64,000 nucleotides of DNA from Eupeodes corollae (GCF_945859685.1 NC_079147.1:80716315-80780314); one strand, 5' to 3'. Counted from the stretch's first letter, positions 1 through 10,650 are shown. Numbers and translations: made by a program. Notes: generated from the sequence alone by a model not told the origin.

Positions 1-640
1 TTAATTCCTGAGATGAGGAATCAACACTTTCGGGTCTTCGGTAACATTTTCACTTACACAGTGTCAGACTTTCCACTGAAGAAAAAAAATTGGTTTAACA
101 AATTAGTTTGGCAGATGTTGAATTATAGCCCTGTATTTTTGTAACCGCAAAATAGATAAACCTCCATGGCTGGCATTCGCGAGGTCCAGTTTTCGATGAC
201 TTTAAACTATGCTGAATTTGACCGATGGCATCGATTATGCTGCCTTTGAGGGCCGTGGTGGTTCTCGGCTTATTCGCATAGAACTGCGACTTCAGAAAGT
301 CCCAAAATGGTCAAATCACACTATTCACGTCTCCTTGACGTGATATAATCATACCATGAAAACGCTAGCGCAGTTTGGCATGTAGCCGGTAGCACCATCC
401 AGTCATGTCTTCGGTGTGCACACCATTAAATTTACGCCACACAAAGTTGATGATCATCGACCTATACGATTGTTGTTGACGTTGATGGCCTGGCCCGTAT
501 CAGTCCAAAATTCACACCAAATAGTAACTTTACTTAGATGCATATATTGGTTGTCAGTGAACCTTTGTTGGGGAAGGTTGCCCCTGTATTGTGCTTCTCC
601 GTTCTGTCTGTGCTCGTTCTTTTTTAGTTTAATTGTTCGT
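1..640 (-). pseudogene. mariner-like transposase remnant, C-terminal half
   Basis: The minus strand carries a degraded IS630/Tc1/mariner transposase. Recognisable blocks in order are KVTIWCEFWTD (around 530), INVNN followed by MINFVWRKFNG (around 470-420), IISRQGDVN (around 345), then FLKSQFYANKPRT and IIDAIGQIQ (around 300-200). The family's usual phrases are VTVWCGFW, MI-NFLWPEL, ISRxGDVxWPPRSCDL, FLWGYLKSKVYANKPRT and IxxAIGEIQ. Stops and frameshifts separate the blocks and the WFQQDGATCHTA block is missing, so it is dead. The matching N-terminal half lies on the same strand at 4161-4440, beyond an inserted LINE. The left end may run past the window edge and no terminal repeat was identified. 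Confidence 0.7.
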
Positions 641-1190
641 AATCGTGTCGTGGAGCAGTTTTTTTTTATCATCATCTAAATTTAATTACAATTAAACATA
701 TTCACAAACAGTTCTATAATCAAACAAAAATAACAATAATTTACCATAACATAAATAAACACAAATTAATATTAGTGGTTCCAAAAAAAAAAAACAACAA
801 AAAAACAATAGTGCAACCCCCAAATAAAATAACAAAAAAAAATCACGCCACTCAAAAAACAACAAAAACACACCAAAAACAAAAATGATAAGCCACTCAA
901 CACAGCACTTCACAGTGAGTACCATCCCATCCTTACTTCCCCTTCTTCCACAGTTGCACAGCCTAGTTTATGTATCAATTACAATTGGAATTGGTGCATT
1001 TGCTAATCTGTGTTTCAGCAGATTATTTGAATTGAATTTACTGTTTTGCATCACAGGGTCGGATCGGTTCTCGTCACTGCTAAGGCATAACACTAGCAGT
1101 GAAGGGTATTGATGATTATTCTGTGTTTCAATTCAGTGAATTTTATTTTCATCTCTATCTGTATTGGTTTTAGACATTTTTTATTTTGCA

Positions 1191-4079
1191 ATGACTGGAC
1201 AATTCAGAGTAGATTATTGTAATATTCGTGGGCTAAGGGCAAATTTTTTGTTAGCATACCGCCATACTGTTTCATACAGGCCAGCTGTTTTGGCACTAAG
1301 TGAAACCCAAGTAGGTGAGGATTCCGATCCTGCTGAATTTTTTATTCATGGGTATAGCTTGGTGCCTTTATTCTTTTCCCACCATGGCCTCGCCATATAC
1401 ATTAGGAATGATGTTGCTTATCAGCTCTTACCACAATATGGTCTTTGCACCAATTCCTTTTTTAATTATATGTGGTTTAAATTCTCCGTGAATAAGCAAA
1501 TCATTCACTACTGCTTCCTTTATCGAAGCCCAAATTTAGACAGAGTATCAACTTCTCGTGAATTTGATGCTTTGTCTGATTCCATCCAAAGAATTGTTTC
1601 GTCCTATCCTCGCACTGAAATCGTTGTTACCGGCGATTTCAATGTACACAATTCTTCATGGCTTCAACATTCAGGCCAGACAACACCCGATGGAGTGTGT
1701 GCAGAAATCTTCGCTGAGTTGAACCACCTAACTCAGCTTGTCAACGAGCCCACCCGAATATCGGACGTTGAAGGTCGAGCAGAAAACACTCTTGACTTGT
1801 TTCTTACCTCTGACCCTGATAAGTACACTGTTAGTGTTCTATCTCCTCTAGGCACATCTGACCATTGTGTTATATCAGCAAATTTCTCGTGTCAAAACTG
1901 TTCAGTTAAAGAAAGAGCTCCTAAGAGAACCGTTTGGCAATACGAGAAAGCCAACTGGGACGGCCTCAATAATTACTTCAGGATCTTTAACTGGTCACTA
2001 TGCTTCCTCGATAGTGACGTTGACGCCAGCGCTGATATGATCACAAGTTTAATTCTCCTGGGAATGAGAACTTTTATACCAAACAGGGTTAAAAGTATCA
2101 GACCCAAGGTAAACGCTTGGTTTGATGCGAGCTGTAAAGAGGTTATTAGGGCCAAAGAGGTTAGTTTCCGTTGCTATAAAGCCAACCGTACTGAGGAAAG
2201 CCGGAAAAAGTTCAAACAAGCCAGGAAGGCCTGCAACGCCCATATTCGACGGACCAAATTTTTACATGACCAAAATTTACGGCAAAAAATACTGCAATGT
2301 CCCAAAGGCAGTAAAAATTTTTGGTCATTTGTAAAAAACATGAGGAATTCTTCCTCTTCTTCGGTTCCTACGCTCGTTGTCAATGACACTCCTTTTGTTA
2401 GCTCTTTAGAGAAAGCTAATCTCTTTGCTAGGCAGTTCGCCGCCAATTCTACGCTGCCAGTGAGTGTTATGACTCCGCCTGTACTAGAGCGAGTTAGTGA
2501 TTCTATGGGACCAATCTTTTTTCGCACTCGTACTGTGGCAAGAGTCCTAAGAGATCTAAACACACATAAATCCGCTGGTCCGGATGGTATCCCCGCTATT
2601 GTTCTGAAGAGGTGTTCTTCAACGCTGGCAAAACCACTGCGTAAGCTTTTTCATCTGTCCTACTCCTCTGGTCTCGTTCCGAGCGGATGGAAAACGGCAT
2701 TTGTCCAGCCTATTCCCAAAAAAGGCGAATCTTCCTCACCCTCTAACTACCGACCGATTGCACTTACGCCCCTTCTTTCCAAGGTCATGGAAACGCTGAT
2801 TAATTATCAGCTCAAGAAATATCTTGAAAATCGAAAGCTTCTTAATGACCGGCAATACGGCTTTCGTAGCAATAGGTCCACTGGTGATCTCATGGTTCAT
2901 CTCACCGAACAGTGGAGCAAATCTTTACATCGTTTTGGAGAAAGTAAGATTATTGCACTTGATATTTCAAAAGCATTTGATAGGGTTTGGCATCAGGCTC
3001 TCTTATCGAAAATGCGTGCATTCGGTTTTCATGAATCCCTGCTTCATTGGATTAGTAATTACCTTTCGGATCGTTCAATACAAGTAGTATTGGATGGATT
3101 CAAGTCTGAAAACCATAAAATAAATGCTGGTGTGCCCCAGGGCTCTGTTTTATCTCCAACACTCTTTCTCATTTTTATTAATGATCTTCTGTCTGCAACA
3201 TCTAATCCAATACATTGTTTCGCTGACGATAGTACTCTTAGCTTTTCATATTCGTTTTCAGACTCACATCCCTCTTCTTCGGATGTGGAACTGCTACGAC
3301 AAAATATGATAAGCTCATTAAATTCCGATCTAAACAGCATTGTTCAATGGGGAATAAAAAATCGTGTGGAATTTAATGCTTCGAAAACGCAATGCTGTCT
3401 TGTATCGTTAAAGCGAGACATACCCCCATTGCCATTATCCATGGATGGCACTTGCATCAATGAGACTGAACACCTCGATATTCTCGGTATGTGTGTCACC
3501 AACCACCTCTTATGGAATGATCACATACGCGATGTCGCCAAAAATGCCGCAAGGTGTTTGGGTTTTCTTAGGCGATGCAAGAAATATTTCACCCCTTCTG
3601 ATCTGGCTGTTATCTACAAGACGTACATACGTCCAAAGCTTGAGTATAACTCCCATCTCTGGGCTGGTGCTCCTGCAACTTACTTAAGCCTCTTGGATAG
3701 TATTGAACGTAGAGCATTTAAATTGATAGGTGATAATATCATCATAAGTTCATTTACTTCGCTTGAACATCGTCGTAAGGTCTCTTGTCTGACCCTTTTT
3801 TACCGTTATTTTAACGGCTTATGCTCTAGTGAAATAGCCAGCTGCATTCCTCCCCTTAAACAGTTCAACTGTAATACTCGCGCTTCTAGGAATGCTCATC
3901 AGTATACCCTCGAGCCCAACTTCGGTCGTACTGTCAAATACAGAGATTCGTTCTTTAGCCGTACTACGCGAATGTGGAATGCCTTACCACACTCTGTCTT
4001 TCCTAGTCATTGCAATATTCAGGAATTCAAAACCAATGTGCACCGACATCTCCTTTTAAACCCTCTCTCCTCTTCCTAG
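1191..4079 (+). CDS. LINE endonuclease-reverse transcriptase (pol)
   Basis: The protein has about 960 residues. The frame is open from 1164, but the first ATG is at 1191 (MTGQFRV), just before the endonuclease domain. An apurinic-type endonuclease (Exo_endo_phos fold) covers about residues 5-230, with the catalytic signatures SETQ, VVTGDFNVHN and GTSDHCVI. A lysine/arginine-rich linker follows. The reverse transcriptase lies at about 460-740, with SAGPDGIPAIVLK, ALDISKAFDRVWH, GVPQGSVLSPTLF and the catalytic box CFADDST. A C-terminal stretch with YIRPKLEYNSHLW and WNALP is typical of CR1/L2/jockey-group elements. There is no RNase H domain. No stop or frameshift is present, so this copy may be young and could encode active enzyme. 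The exact clade is uncertain. Confidence 0.88.
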   Translation: MTGQFRVDYCNIRGLRANFLLAYRHTVSYRPAVLALSETQVGEDSDPAEFFIHGYSLVPLFFSHHGLAIYIRNDVAYQLLPQYGLCTNSFFNYMWFKFSVNKQIIHYCFLYRSPNLDRVSTSREFDALSDSIQRIVSSYPRTEIVVTGDFNVHNSSWLQHSGQTTPDGVCAEIFAELNHLTQLVNEPTRISDVEGRAENTLDLFLTSDPDKYTVSVLSPLGTSDHCVISANFSCQNCSVKERAPKRTVWQYEKANWDGLNNYFRIFNWSLCFLDSDVDASADMITSLILLGMRTFIPNRVKSIRPKVNAWFDASCKEVIRAKEVSFRCYKANRTEESRKKFKQARKACNAHIRRTKFLHDQNLRQKILQCPKGSKNFWSFVKNMRNSSSSSVPTLVVNDTPFVSSLEKANLFARQFAANSTLPVSVMTPPVLERVSDSMGPIFFRTRTVARVLRDLNTHKSAGPDGIPAIVLKRCSSTLAKPLRKLFHLSYSSGLVPSGWKTAFVQPIPKKGESSSPSNYRPIALTPLLSKVMETLINYQLKKYLENRKLLNDRQYGFRSNRSTGDLMVHLTEQWSKSLHRFGESKIIALDISKAFDRVWHQALLSKMRAFGFHESLLHWISNYLSDRSIQVVLDGFKSENHKINAGVPQGSVLSPTLFLIFINDLLSATSNPIHCFADDSTLSFSYSFSDSHPSSSDVELLRQNMISSLNSDLNSIVQWGIKNRVEFNASKTQCCLVSLKRDIPPLPLSMDGTCINETEHLDILGMCVTNHLLWNDHIRDVAKNAARCLGFLRRCKKYFTPSDLAVIYKTYIRPKLEYNSHLWAGAPATYLSLLDSIERRAFKLIGDNIIISSFTSLEHRRKVSCLTLFYRYFNGLCSSEIASCIPPLKQFNCNTRASRNAHQYTLEPNFGRTVKYRDSFFSRTTRMWNALPHSVFPSHCNIQEFKTNVHRHLLLNPLSSS

Positions 4080-4141
4080 TGCTCATACTGTGCATCTGCA
4101 TAATAAGGGTAGTAAGATCCCCTTGAGTGTGTGTTTATTAT

Positions 4142-4160
4142 AAAAAAAAAAAAAAAAAAA
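4142..4160 (+). repeat. poly(A) tail of the LINE
   Basis: Nineteen A residues follow the LINE 3' UTR and end exactly where mariner sequence resumes. This marks the 3' end of a target-primed insertion. Confidence 0.85.
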
Positions 4161-4440
4161 TATTGGCACCTCGTGAATTGGTGTTGTCCCAAATTGACTG
4201 ACCGAAACAAGACGCAAAATTTGCCATGTTGTGGTCTTCGACATGCCAACTTCTTGTGAGTGACGGCGCATTGATTGAATCGGGTTCTGTTGCACATTTT
4301 CATGAGCAGTGGAAAAGTTTTCAGGTCTTGCCTTTCGTATTGTTTACTGACCCGGCGGACTTGAATTTGGCCACCAAATAGTCGACTTGAAGGGACATCC
4401 ATGTACCTCACAAAAAGGGCGCGACGCGGGTATCGTGGCT
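4161..4440 (-). pseudogene. mariner-like transposase remnant, N-terminal half
   Basis: The minus strand reads mariner helix-turn-helix pieces in two frames: AKFKSAGSVNNTKGKT (around 4375-4330), then QSMRRHSQEVGMSKTTTWQILR (around 4280-4215, broken here only by its stop-laden flanks). The usual family text is FRETGSVNNTPRRGRP and RRxSQELGxSxTTxWxIL. With the block at 1-640 it forms one element cut by the LINE. The distal 5' end fades near 4440, where a different LINE fragment starts. It is non-functional. Confidence 0.65.
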
Positions 4441-5138
4441 ACTACAGAAAAACTATTTTGATGGCAAAGTCTTATCATTTGCACGTGTTAGTGGACGTTG
4501 TAGTCCTTTACGAAACGTGAGAAACTGATTATGTTAGCATGATTGTAATCGCTTACATCGTTATAGAAGTATTCTCCTAGGCAATTCTTGCGTTTTTGAG
4601 CTAAAGCAGGGCATGAACAAAGCAGGTGAAGAACTGTTTCCTCCTCTTCCTCATCCATACAGCTTCTGCAAAAGTAATTTGGGAATTCGCCTAGCCTCTT
4701 AGTGGCGTGGTGGTATGCCATCTGGTTCTGATGATTTCAATGATTTGAAGCTTTCCAGAACTAATTGCAGCAACGAATTTGATTGTTACAAGTTGCGGTT
4801 AGAGAGCTACCAGTAATAAGTTCTGCAATTCTTAACTTGAAATTGTCCAGGAGCCTTCTGCTAGAGGCCTCAGAAGTTCCTTCTATCGTGCCACAGAATG
4901 ACCGCCAAGATGATCGCTTAGATTTCATTAGTGCTTTCTTATAACTTCTTTGGGATTTTGTATTAGAATTTCATTGAGAAGCTTGTCTTGTGGCTTTGGC
5001 TCACCATTGTTGTTTCCTTTTGCCTCTTATTAGTAAAAGTAGACAACCAAGTTCTAATGATCTATTCATAACTAAGGTTAGGTCATTGACTTTATTATCA
5101 AGCTCACTAGCGTTAAAGGCAGGAATTAATAGTCCCGC
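4440..5138 (-). pseudogene. I-like LINE fragment (3' piece): linker joined to RNase H tail
   Basis: From right to left the minus strand carries the endonuclease-RT linker, ending in SSWRSFCGTIEGTSEAS (around 4925-4870), then directly LRIAELITGS and CRSCMDEEEEETVLHLLCSCPAL (around 4840-4600), the cysteine-rich tail that follows RNase H in I/jockey-group LINEs. The reverse transcriptase and most of RNase H (over 2 kb) are missing between these blocks, so this copy has a large internal deletion. The same family occurs at 36797-39166 and 43347-46180. Its 5' part continues at 6787-7440 beyond the inserted Tc3-like element; the joined flanks align with 45840-45950 of the second copy. Confidence 0.7.
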
Positions 5139-5375
5139 CAACTGCCAACCACTAGGATGAGGCCACATATTTTTCAACCGATTTTCGTTCTTTATACCTG
5201 CTGGAAATTTCGTACCAATAAAAATTTACTTCATTTGAGTAGGTAGATATTTTCTTTAAAAAAATAATAAAATTAAGGGGTTAAGTATAAAAAACAGTTG
5301 GAATTTCCCTACATTAATTAAAGAGCTACTTAAAAACAGTATGAAAAAGTGCGTCACTTGGATGAGGCTACATGA
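5139..5375 (+). repeat. left terminal inverted repeat of the Tc3-like element
   Basis: The outer box ACTAGGATGAGGCCACAT is at 5151-5168 and the inner box GTCACTTGGATGAGGCT at 5353-5369. The sequence between them, including TTGGAATTTCCCTACATTAA, is matched in reverse on the right. The outer box is nearly perfect and the middle is diverged. Confidence 0.85.
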
Positions 5376-5458
5376 AAAATCTTATAAAAAATCAAAAAAA
5401 TTAAGGAATTGTTTACAGTTTTTGGTTTTCAAACATTTATTTATTAAGTTTTTCTCAA

Positions 5459-6446
5459 TTAATAATGAGTATGCCCCCCATTTTTCGATATGACCTCTAT
5501 TAGACGGTTTGGAATGGAATCATAAAGTTTTTTTAAATAGTCAAGTGAAATCTCGTCCCAGGCATCACGGATAGCTTCAATTAAGGAGTCCTTGTCTTCA
5601 AATTGTCTACCGCCTTCATAAACTTTTCGAGATAGCCATGCCCATACGTTTTCGATTATGTTCAAGTCCGGTGAATAGGGTGGCCATGGCAAAAGCTCTA
5701 GCTCTAGCTCCAGCTTTTGACAACCCTGGAAGTGTGGATGGGGGCATTGACTTGTTGGAAAATCCAAGGCAGAGATCCAAAAATATTTTTCATCTTCGGA
5801 AATGAGCTTTCCAACAATTATTTGTAGCTGTTTCTGTTCATTGTTAGAAAAAGAAACTCCAATTCGATTTTGCCATAGTAGGTGATAGCTCCCCACACCA
5901 TAACACCTGATGTACGGCTGTGATGTCTTCCCAAAATTAGTTCCTCTTTTCTTAAATCATGGAAATAAAAGTTGTAACCATCGGGGCCGTCAAGGCTAAA
6001 CTTTTTTTCATCCGAAAAGACGACGCGTTTCCATTGACTGCTCCAAGAGACATGTTCTGTTGCAAAGTTCATTCGCAGCTCCTTGTGTACTTGCTTTAGA
6101 ACAGGTTTCTTTTTAGGTTTTCTTCTCTGGATAGTACCATCTTTTCTTATTATCCTTCGGACTGTCGAAATACTGTCTGATACTCCGCTTTTGGACCTTA
6201 TTTTAGTAGCTGATTGAGTAGAATTTGAAGCAATACGTAAAATTAACCACTTTTCTCGGGATGTTGTTGCTTGGGCTGTGCGTCCTTTTTGGTTTTTCTA
6301 TAGTTTTGAGGATCAGCAAGATAGTTGTTTACAACTGTCTTACTTCTGTTCAGCTTCCTTGCTATTTCTCGGCTTGAGAGTCCCATTTCCTTGAAAGCAT
6401 CGATTTGTCCTCTTTCTGCTACTGTCAACGTCTTTCCGGAAGCCAT
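5459..6446 (-). pseudogene. Tc3-like transposase, frameshifted and with a lost catalytic Asp
   Basis: It starts at ATG 6446 with MASGKTLTVAERGQIDAF and a paired-like helix-turn-helix (LSSREIARKLNRS). It shifts frame near 6250, continues through VVFSDEKKFSLDGPDG (first catalytic Asp) and SGVMVWGAI, shifts again near 5890, and ends with PWPPYSPDLNIIENVW (the final Glu of a DD34E triad) and a stop near 5459. The second catalytic block reads FQQVNAPIHTSR in a third frame near 5745, where FQQDNAPIHTSR is expected. This implies a GAC to GTC change. A short tandem expansion near 5700 (repeated Leu-Glu codons) adds another frame change. The protein cannot be functional. Confidence 0.85.
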
Positions 6447-6554
6447 TTGTAGTTGAAATTTAATAAAAATAGTTATTTGTAAAACGTTCTTAAATATTGT
6501 AACCCAAATTTTGAAAAAAATTGCTGATCTGAACTTCTACAACGAAATATTCGC

Positions 6555-6786
6555 AATGGCCTCATCCTAGTGACTCACTTTTTTATATCCTTTTTAGGTA
6601 GCTCATTCATTAATGTAGGGAAATTCCAACGGTCTTTTCTAATTAACCCTATAATTGTATCATTTTGTTTTAAGAAAATATGTACCTACTCTCATGTAGT
6701 AAAATTTTCCGGGTTAAATAAATTCCAACAGGTATCGGACCGGATCGGTTGAAAAATATGTGGCCTCATCCTAGTGATTGGCAGTG
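6555..6786 (-). repeat. right terminal inverted repeat of the Tc3-like element
   Basis: Read on the minus strand this repeats the left end: outer box at about 6760-6775 and inner box GAGTCACTAGGATGAGGCC at about 6557-6577. It lies upstream of the transposase start at 6446. Confidence 0.85.
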
Positions 6787-7440
6787 TATAGCCCAAATCT
6801 GATAATTTCAAAATTTCAATGGATTTCATTGATATTGATTTGGAGACATCTATATGATAAGAGAACAAGCGTGCTTTTGAAACTTTCCAGTCCAAAATCA
6901 TATTGTGATTAGTATCGGAGACAAGAGTTATGTTTAGGACTTTTTGTCGAGTTTTTGTAATAAAGGTAGGTTCATTTTCAATATTACTTACTACGAGGTA
7001 AGAAGCGTTCTCAGTGATTACGCTGGTCTACTGCCGTTCTTCTTTAGTAATGATTCTCCCAAGGGTTTTACCAGGGAGTGGGTCAAGGTAGTCATAACCA
7101 CGATACGCTGACACTAGCCAGTATTAGTTTTTGGCTGTTTCCAGACTAGATAAGGTGGTATCTCTATCACTGAAATTATGGAATAAAAATACATTAATGC
7201 TAATTTTGACTAATATGCTAGATCTAGGTTCACCATTATTAGTTTTATACGATGTGTAGTACCCAGAGGTCTTGAGTCCTAATTCTGGGCAGGCGAAGAA
7301 AAAGTGAGGCCAATGCCTTTATAGAGTGTTGGAAATTTATCTTTGCTAACAGCAGCATTTTGGCTACAATTAGGCCAGAAGATAATTAGGATGAACCCAA
7401 GAGTTCGTCCGAACTAAGAAGAACAAAATCAAGGCAATTC
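6787..7440 (-). pseudogene. I-like LINE fragment (5' piece): ORF1 end and endonuclease
   Basis: The minus strand aligns with the second DUF4780/I-like LINE copy. DELLGSS (end of ORF1) lies near 7410, the ORF2 opening near 7365-7340, GEPRSSILVK and SINVFLFH near 7220-7170, and MILDWKVSK near 6900-6875. Part of the endonuclease (the block around GSDAN/AHH in the sister copies) is deleted near 7040. Many stops are present. It stops at 6787 where the Tc3-like element starts and resumes at 5138. Together the two pieces make a 5'-truncated, internally deleted LINE. Confidence 0.75.
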
Positions 7441-8616
7441 TTAGTCTCATGGGACGTTGTAACAATCCATGATGATTTGTCTTTAGTGACTGATTAAACT
7501 AAGATACTTTGACCGAAATTAAAAAAATAATATGTCTGCTATGAGCTGCCGTCCCTATTGGAAAACCCCTTCAAAGTAAGACGTGCCTTTCACATGAAAC
7601 TCTAAAATTCGAACTACGATATTAGAATGATCCTAAATTTTCTAATTGTATTAAATGGTTTCTTATTATTTTTTGGGTCAACCAGTAACCAAAACTAATA
7701 AAGTTCAATAGTGTACAAAATCATCAATGCTCCACTTTTGCTTACTATAAAAATCAAATATTTTCTCTCTTAGGGTTGCCAGATATTCAGAATTATATTG
7801 AAAATAAAGCAAAGCACAAAAACCTAGAAACACAAATATCTATACTGAAATTTGTATCATACATATGTACATATATAATTTAAATATGTAAATTTATGAA
7901 CCCAGATATAAGCACCTCGTGCTTAGATACATGCTCCCAAGTTCATGATCAAATCAAAGCGAATGTGCTAACGTAATAAAATCTGACAAAAATCAACAAT
8001 GATCTCGATCGATAAATTAAATATAGTAAATGCAATCATGGTTTGCTTTACTTAAACGAATCATTTTGTTAGCGTCATTAAATGTCTGACAAAATGCAAC
8101 ATTCTTGACTTTTCTAATTCACCATCTCAAAGTTCTCAAAGTAAGCATTCACCTCATACAAAGCAAAAATGCAAATTTTACATTCACAATACGCCTTCGA
8201 AGTACATACGAGAATTTTTAGTGAGATCATAAATTCATTTCAATTATTCTCTAATTGAAAGAAAATGTTTTGTATATTATTTTATTTTTATTTTTTTTTC
8301 TTAGTTGGAAAATAATACAAAGATGGAAAGAACAAGGTATGATTTAAATCCCATTGATCGTGATCGTAGATCGTAGGTATATGTTTTGCCGGTAGTCATG
8401 GAGTGATTTGACCAGCTGTTCATTCACAAGGACGTCTCAGTTTTCGATAGCGCCTCACTTGTGCCTTGAACTTATTACTTAATTCTGTTACGTATTAATG
8501 ACAGTTCTTTTTCTTGGAAAGATTTATTATCAGCAATAAAAAATCATCGTATTTTGATCCATTTTAACCATGAAGCTTAAGTCAAATAATTTTTATATTT
8601 CAGAACCTTTTATATT
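7441..8616. other. no gene recognised
   Basis: AT-rich sequence without a credible reading frame, RNA gene or repeat that I could identify. The first part may be further decayed LINE sequence. Confidence 0.5.
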
Positions 8617-9110
8617 GGCTGCGTTCAATCTCGCGTTGGATAGAGTATCTTGGATAGGTTGATTTCTAGATACCTTGTTGAACGAGTTGGATAGTTGTAT
8701 TGAGATAGCTGTCAAAAAATAAAAACAACTTAGGGCAGTGCACAAAAAGCAGAGAAACATTTAAGCTTCGAAGTCAAAATTGTTGTAAGATAGACTGGAG
8801 GTCATCTACAAAACGAGAACAAAATAAGTCAATTTTCAAGTTTAAAAAAACAGATCATAATTACCTTCTAAAATTCAGAGGCAAATAGCTTCTTCGTAGT
8901 CTATTATGTACAGAACATCCTCAAATACAACTTTAACTAACATTTTGTACCTTTTTGTTTACCAACAAATACAAAAAGCTGAAGTCAATTTTCAAGTTTA
9001 TTGAAATTCAAGCATGTGTTATTTCAGATGTTCTGTCAGATATCTACATACCCCAGAAATTCTTGCATACCTATCCGGATAAATGTTAATGTCTGAGATT
9101 GAACGCAACC
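8617..9110. mobile_element. candidate MITE with GG(C/T)TGCGTTCAATCTC ends
   Basis: Both ends carry a 16-bp inverted repeat (GGCTGCGTTCAATCTC left, GGTTGCGTTCAATCTC as the reverse of the right end). A second shared box, GGATAGGT, lies about 38 bp inside each end. The flanks show a 3-bp ATT direct repeat (8614-8616 and 9111-9113), which would suit a PIF/Harbinger-like element. There is no coding capacity. The family cannot be named from one copy. Confidence 0.6.
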
Positions 9111-9888
9111 ATTAACAAGTGAGAGCTTTGTTGGTAATGTGTTTAGTAAGTTGGGGAATGGCTTGAATTTTGACAGATAAATTAATATCACAATGGACAG
9201 GTTCAGGTGACATTAGAAACTTCAAAGTAAGGCAAGCTACTTACATCTGATTGGCTAACTGCCAAAAAATTGTCTTCCAACTAATGCAACTTTATTGGAA
9301 ACTTGACTGGGAAGTTAGTCATGAAAAATATCTCTAACTATCAAGTCAAGCCAACTTGTGTCACAATGACAATTGATCATGTATTTTCATTCATCTAAAA
9401 ACTGAACTTTATTACTCTATGATTTATTTATTTTCTGCACATTTCCATTTAAATAAGTAATATTTCTTTACAATGCAAAATGCAAATCGTCATGAACTTA
9501 TAGCTTGCCTAAGGAGTGGTAAACGATAATGTTTTGAATAGTTTTTGTACGATGAACAGAAGCCAGAGGTTAGTGAAGTTAAGTTTCAGGTTTGCAATTA
9601 ATGACACTTGATAAAATAACTTGCTGCCTTAGTCAAAATTTACGTTCAAAGAATATAGTTGACTGCAAATGAAGTGCACTATGTGATTTTATACCTGCCC
9701 AATATATTTTCGCTTTAATAACATTCTGACACTTTTGTCTTATGGCAAAAATACATAGGTTGACATTAACTTCCTTGAGCATCCACACGTCACAAGTTTG
9801 TTTGTTCAGCGATACAATTAAAATCCAAGAGAAAGCCTTTGTTTATTAAGACATATTTGTATATGTGCTAAAATATGAAGGGTGGTTA
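9111..9888. other. no gene recognised
   Basis: AT-rich; nothing identifiable between the MITE and the mariner remnant. Confidence 0.5.
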
Positions 9889-10155
9889 AATTTTAAGGGA
9901 CGATGTTAATTTTAAATGAGACACAAATTATGTGGGTAATTTTTTCTATTTCTTTTTATTATGATAATATTTGTATGGTACAATTATGTATAGAATAAAA
10001 TATCGGCTAAATGGCCTCTATCCGATGGTCCAAATATTCGATTACTCTAAGGCCTAATTGAGGTTCTATGCCTTTAATACGCCGAATTTTCTCATCCTTT
10101 AGCTCTTGAATTGTTGCTGGCTTATCGACGTACACCTATTTTTTCAAATAACCAC
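9889..10155 (-). pseudogene. second mariner-like remnant, C-terminal part
   Basis: The minus strand reads VYVDKPATIQELKDE, then IRRIKGIEPQLGLRVIEYLDH, ending in a stop near 10010. It is followed by a mariner-like end at about 9889 (GGGTGGTTAAATTTTAAGGG). The family phrases are KVYVDKPATIQALKDEI and VIENFDHRI. The N-terminal part is on the same strand at 16769-17110. Reading across the BEL insertion gives the expected block order CDLT-FEFFLCG-YLK-VYVDKPATIQ, with a stop before VYVDK. Confidence 0.75.
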
Positions 10156-10644
10156 TGTTCTGGACTAAACAACCTAAATCTAACTTGCCTTAAAAATCAT
10201 TCATTCAAATTTATCAAAATTATCAATTATAATTTTTATTCATAATTACCAAACATTACAAATCATACACTATGAATTCTTCTTAAAATTTAACTCAAAT
10301 CAAAACTGTAACTTATTTTTTTGCTAACTTGAAATCTAATGTAAAACTGTTGTTTGTATTTGAAAGCACAGTAACTTAATTTTCGCTCTTCTTTTTGTGC
10401 GTATATTCGTTGCACCTGCAAGCATAAAATATTTCAAAGCATCTTCCCTTTTTGAAGCGAACCACCAAACAGAGCAGACCTTTCTTGGAGCTGGTAACAA
10501 TTATCGAATTAAATAAACATTTATATTACATATGAACTTATTATCGTTGCCTTTACATTCTGTGCATTTTGTATGGGAAGATTTTCTGCTCGGGCTTCGC
10601 TGTGAATCATCATCATTAAAATTACAGTCCACTATTCCTAAACA
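10156..10644 (+). repeat. 5' LTR of the BEL/Pao element
   Basis: Starts TGTTCTGGAC and ends CCTAAACA; matches 16275-16763 base for base as far as I could compare. It should hold the element's promoter and polyadenylation signals, which I did not map. Confidence 0.93.
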
Positions 10645-10650
10645 TCAAAT

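Larger units (their letters stand above)
680..4160 (+). mobile_element. non-LTR retrotransposon (LINE) with one intact ORF, inserted in an old mariner
   Basis: This is a LINE with one long endonuclease-reverse transcriptase frame, a 62-bp 3' UTR and a 19-A tail. The 5' boundary is uncertain: mariner sequence fades near 640 and 640-1190 is AT-rich DNA that could be the 5' UTR. No gag-like ORF1 is visible upstream of the polymerase frame. The flanks are two halves of one minus-strand mariner, so the LINE is the younger insertion. I could not find a convincing target-site duplication; the sequence after the tail starts TATTGGCACC and no good match was seen on the left. Confidence 0.75.
5139..6786. 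mobile_element. Tc3-like DNA transposon with long IR/DR terminal repeats
   Basis: About 1.65 kb, bounded by inverted repeats starting ACTGCCAA[C/T]CACTAGG, with a TA just outside the right end (6787-6788). The left junction is less tidy. Each terminal repeat is about 230 bp and holds two copies of a GTCACTAGGATGAGGCC-like box, one at the outer end and one at the inner end. This is the IR/DR arrangement of some Tc1/Tc3 elements, in which transposase binds both boxes. The element sits inside the minus-strand LINE at 4440-7440, so it is younger than that LINE. The internal transposase is broken. Confidence 0.85.
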
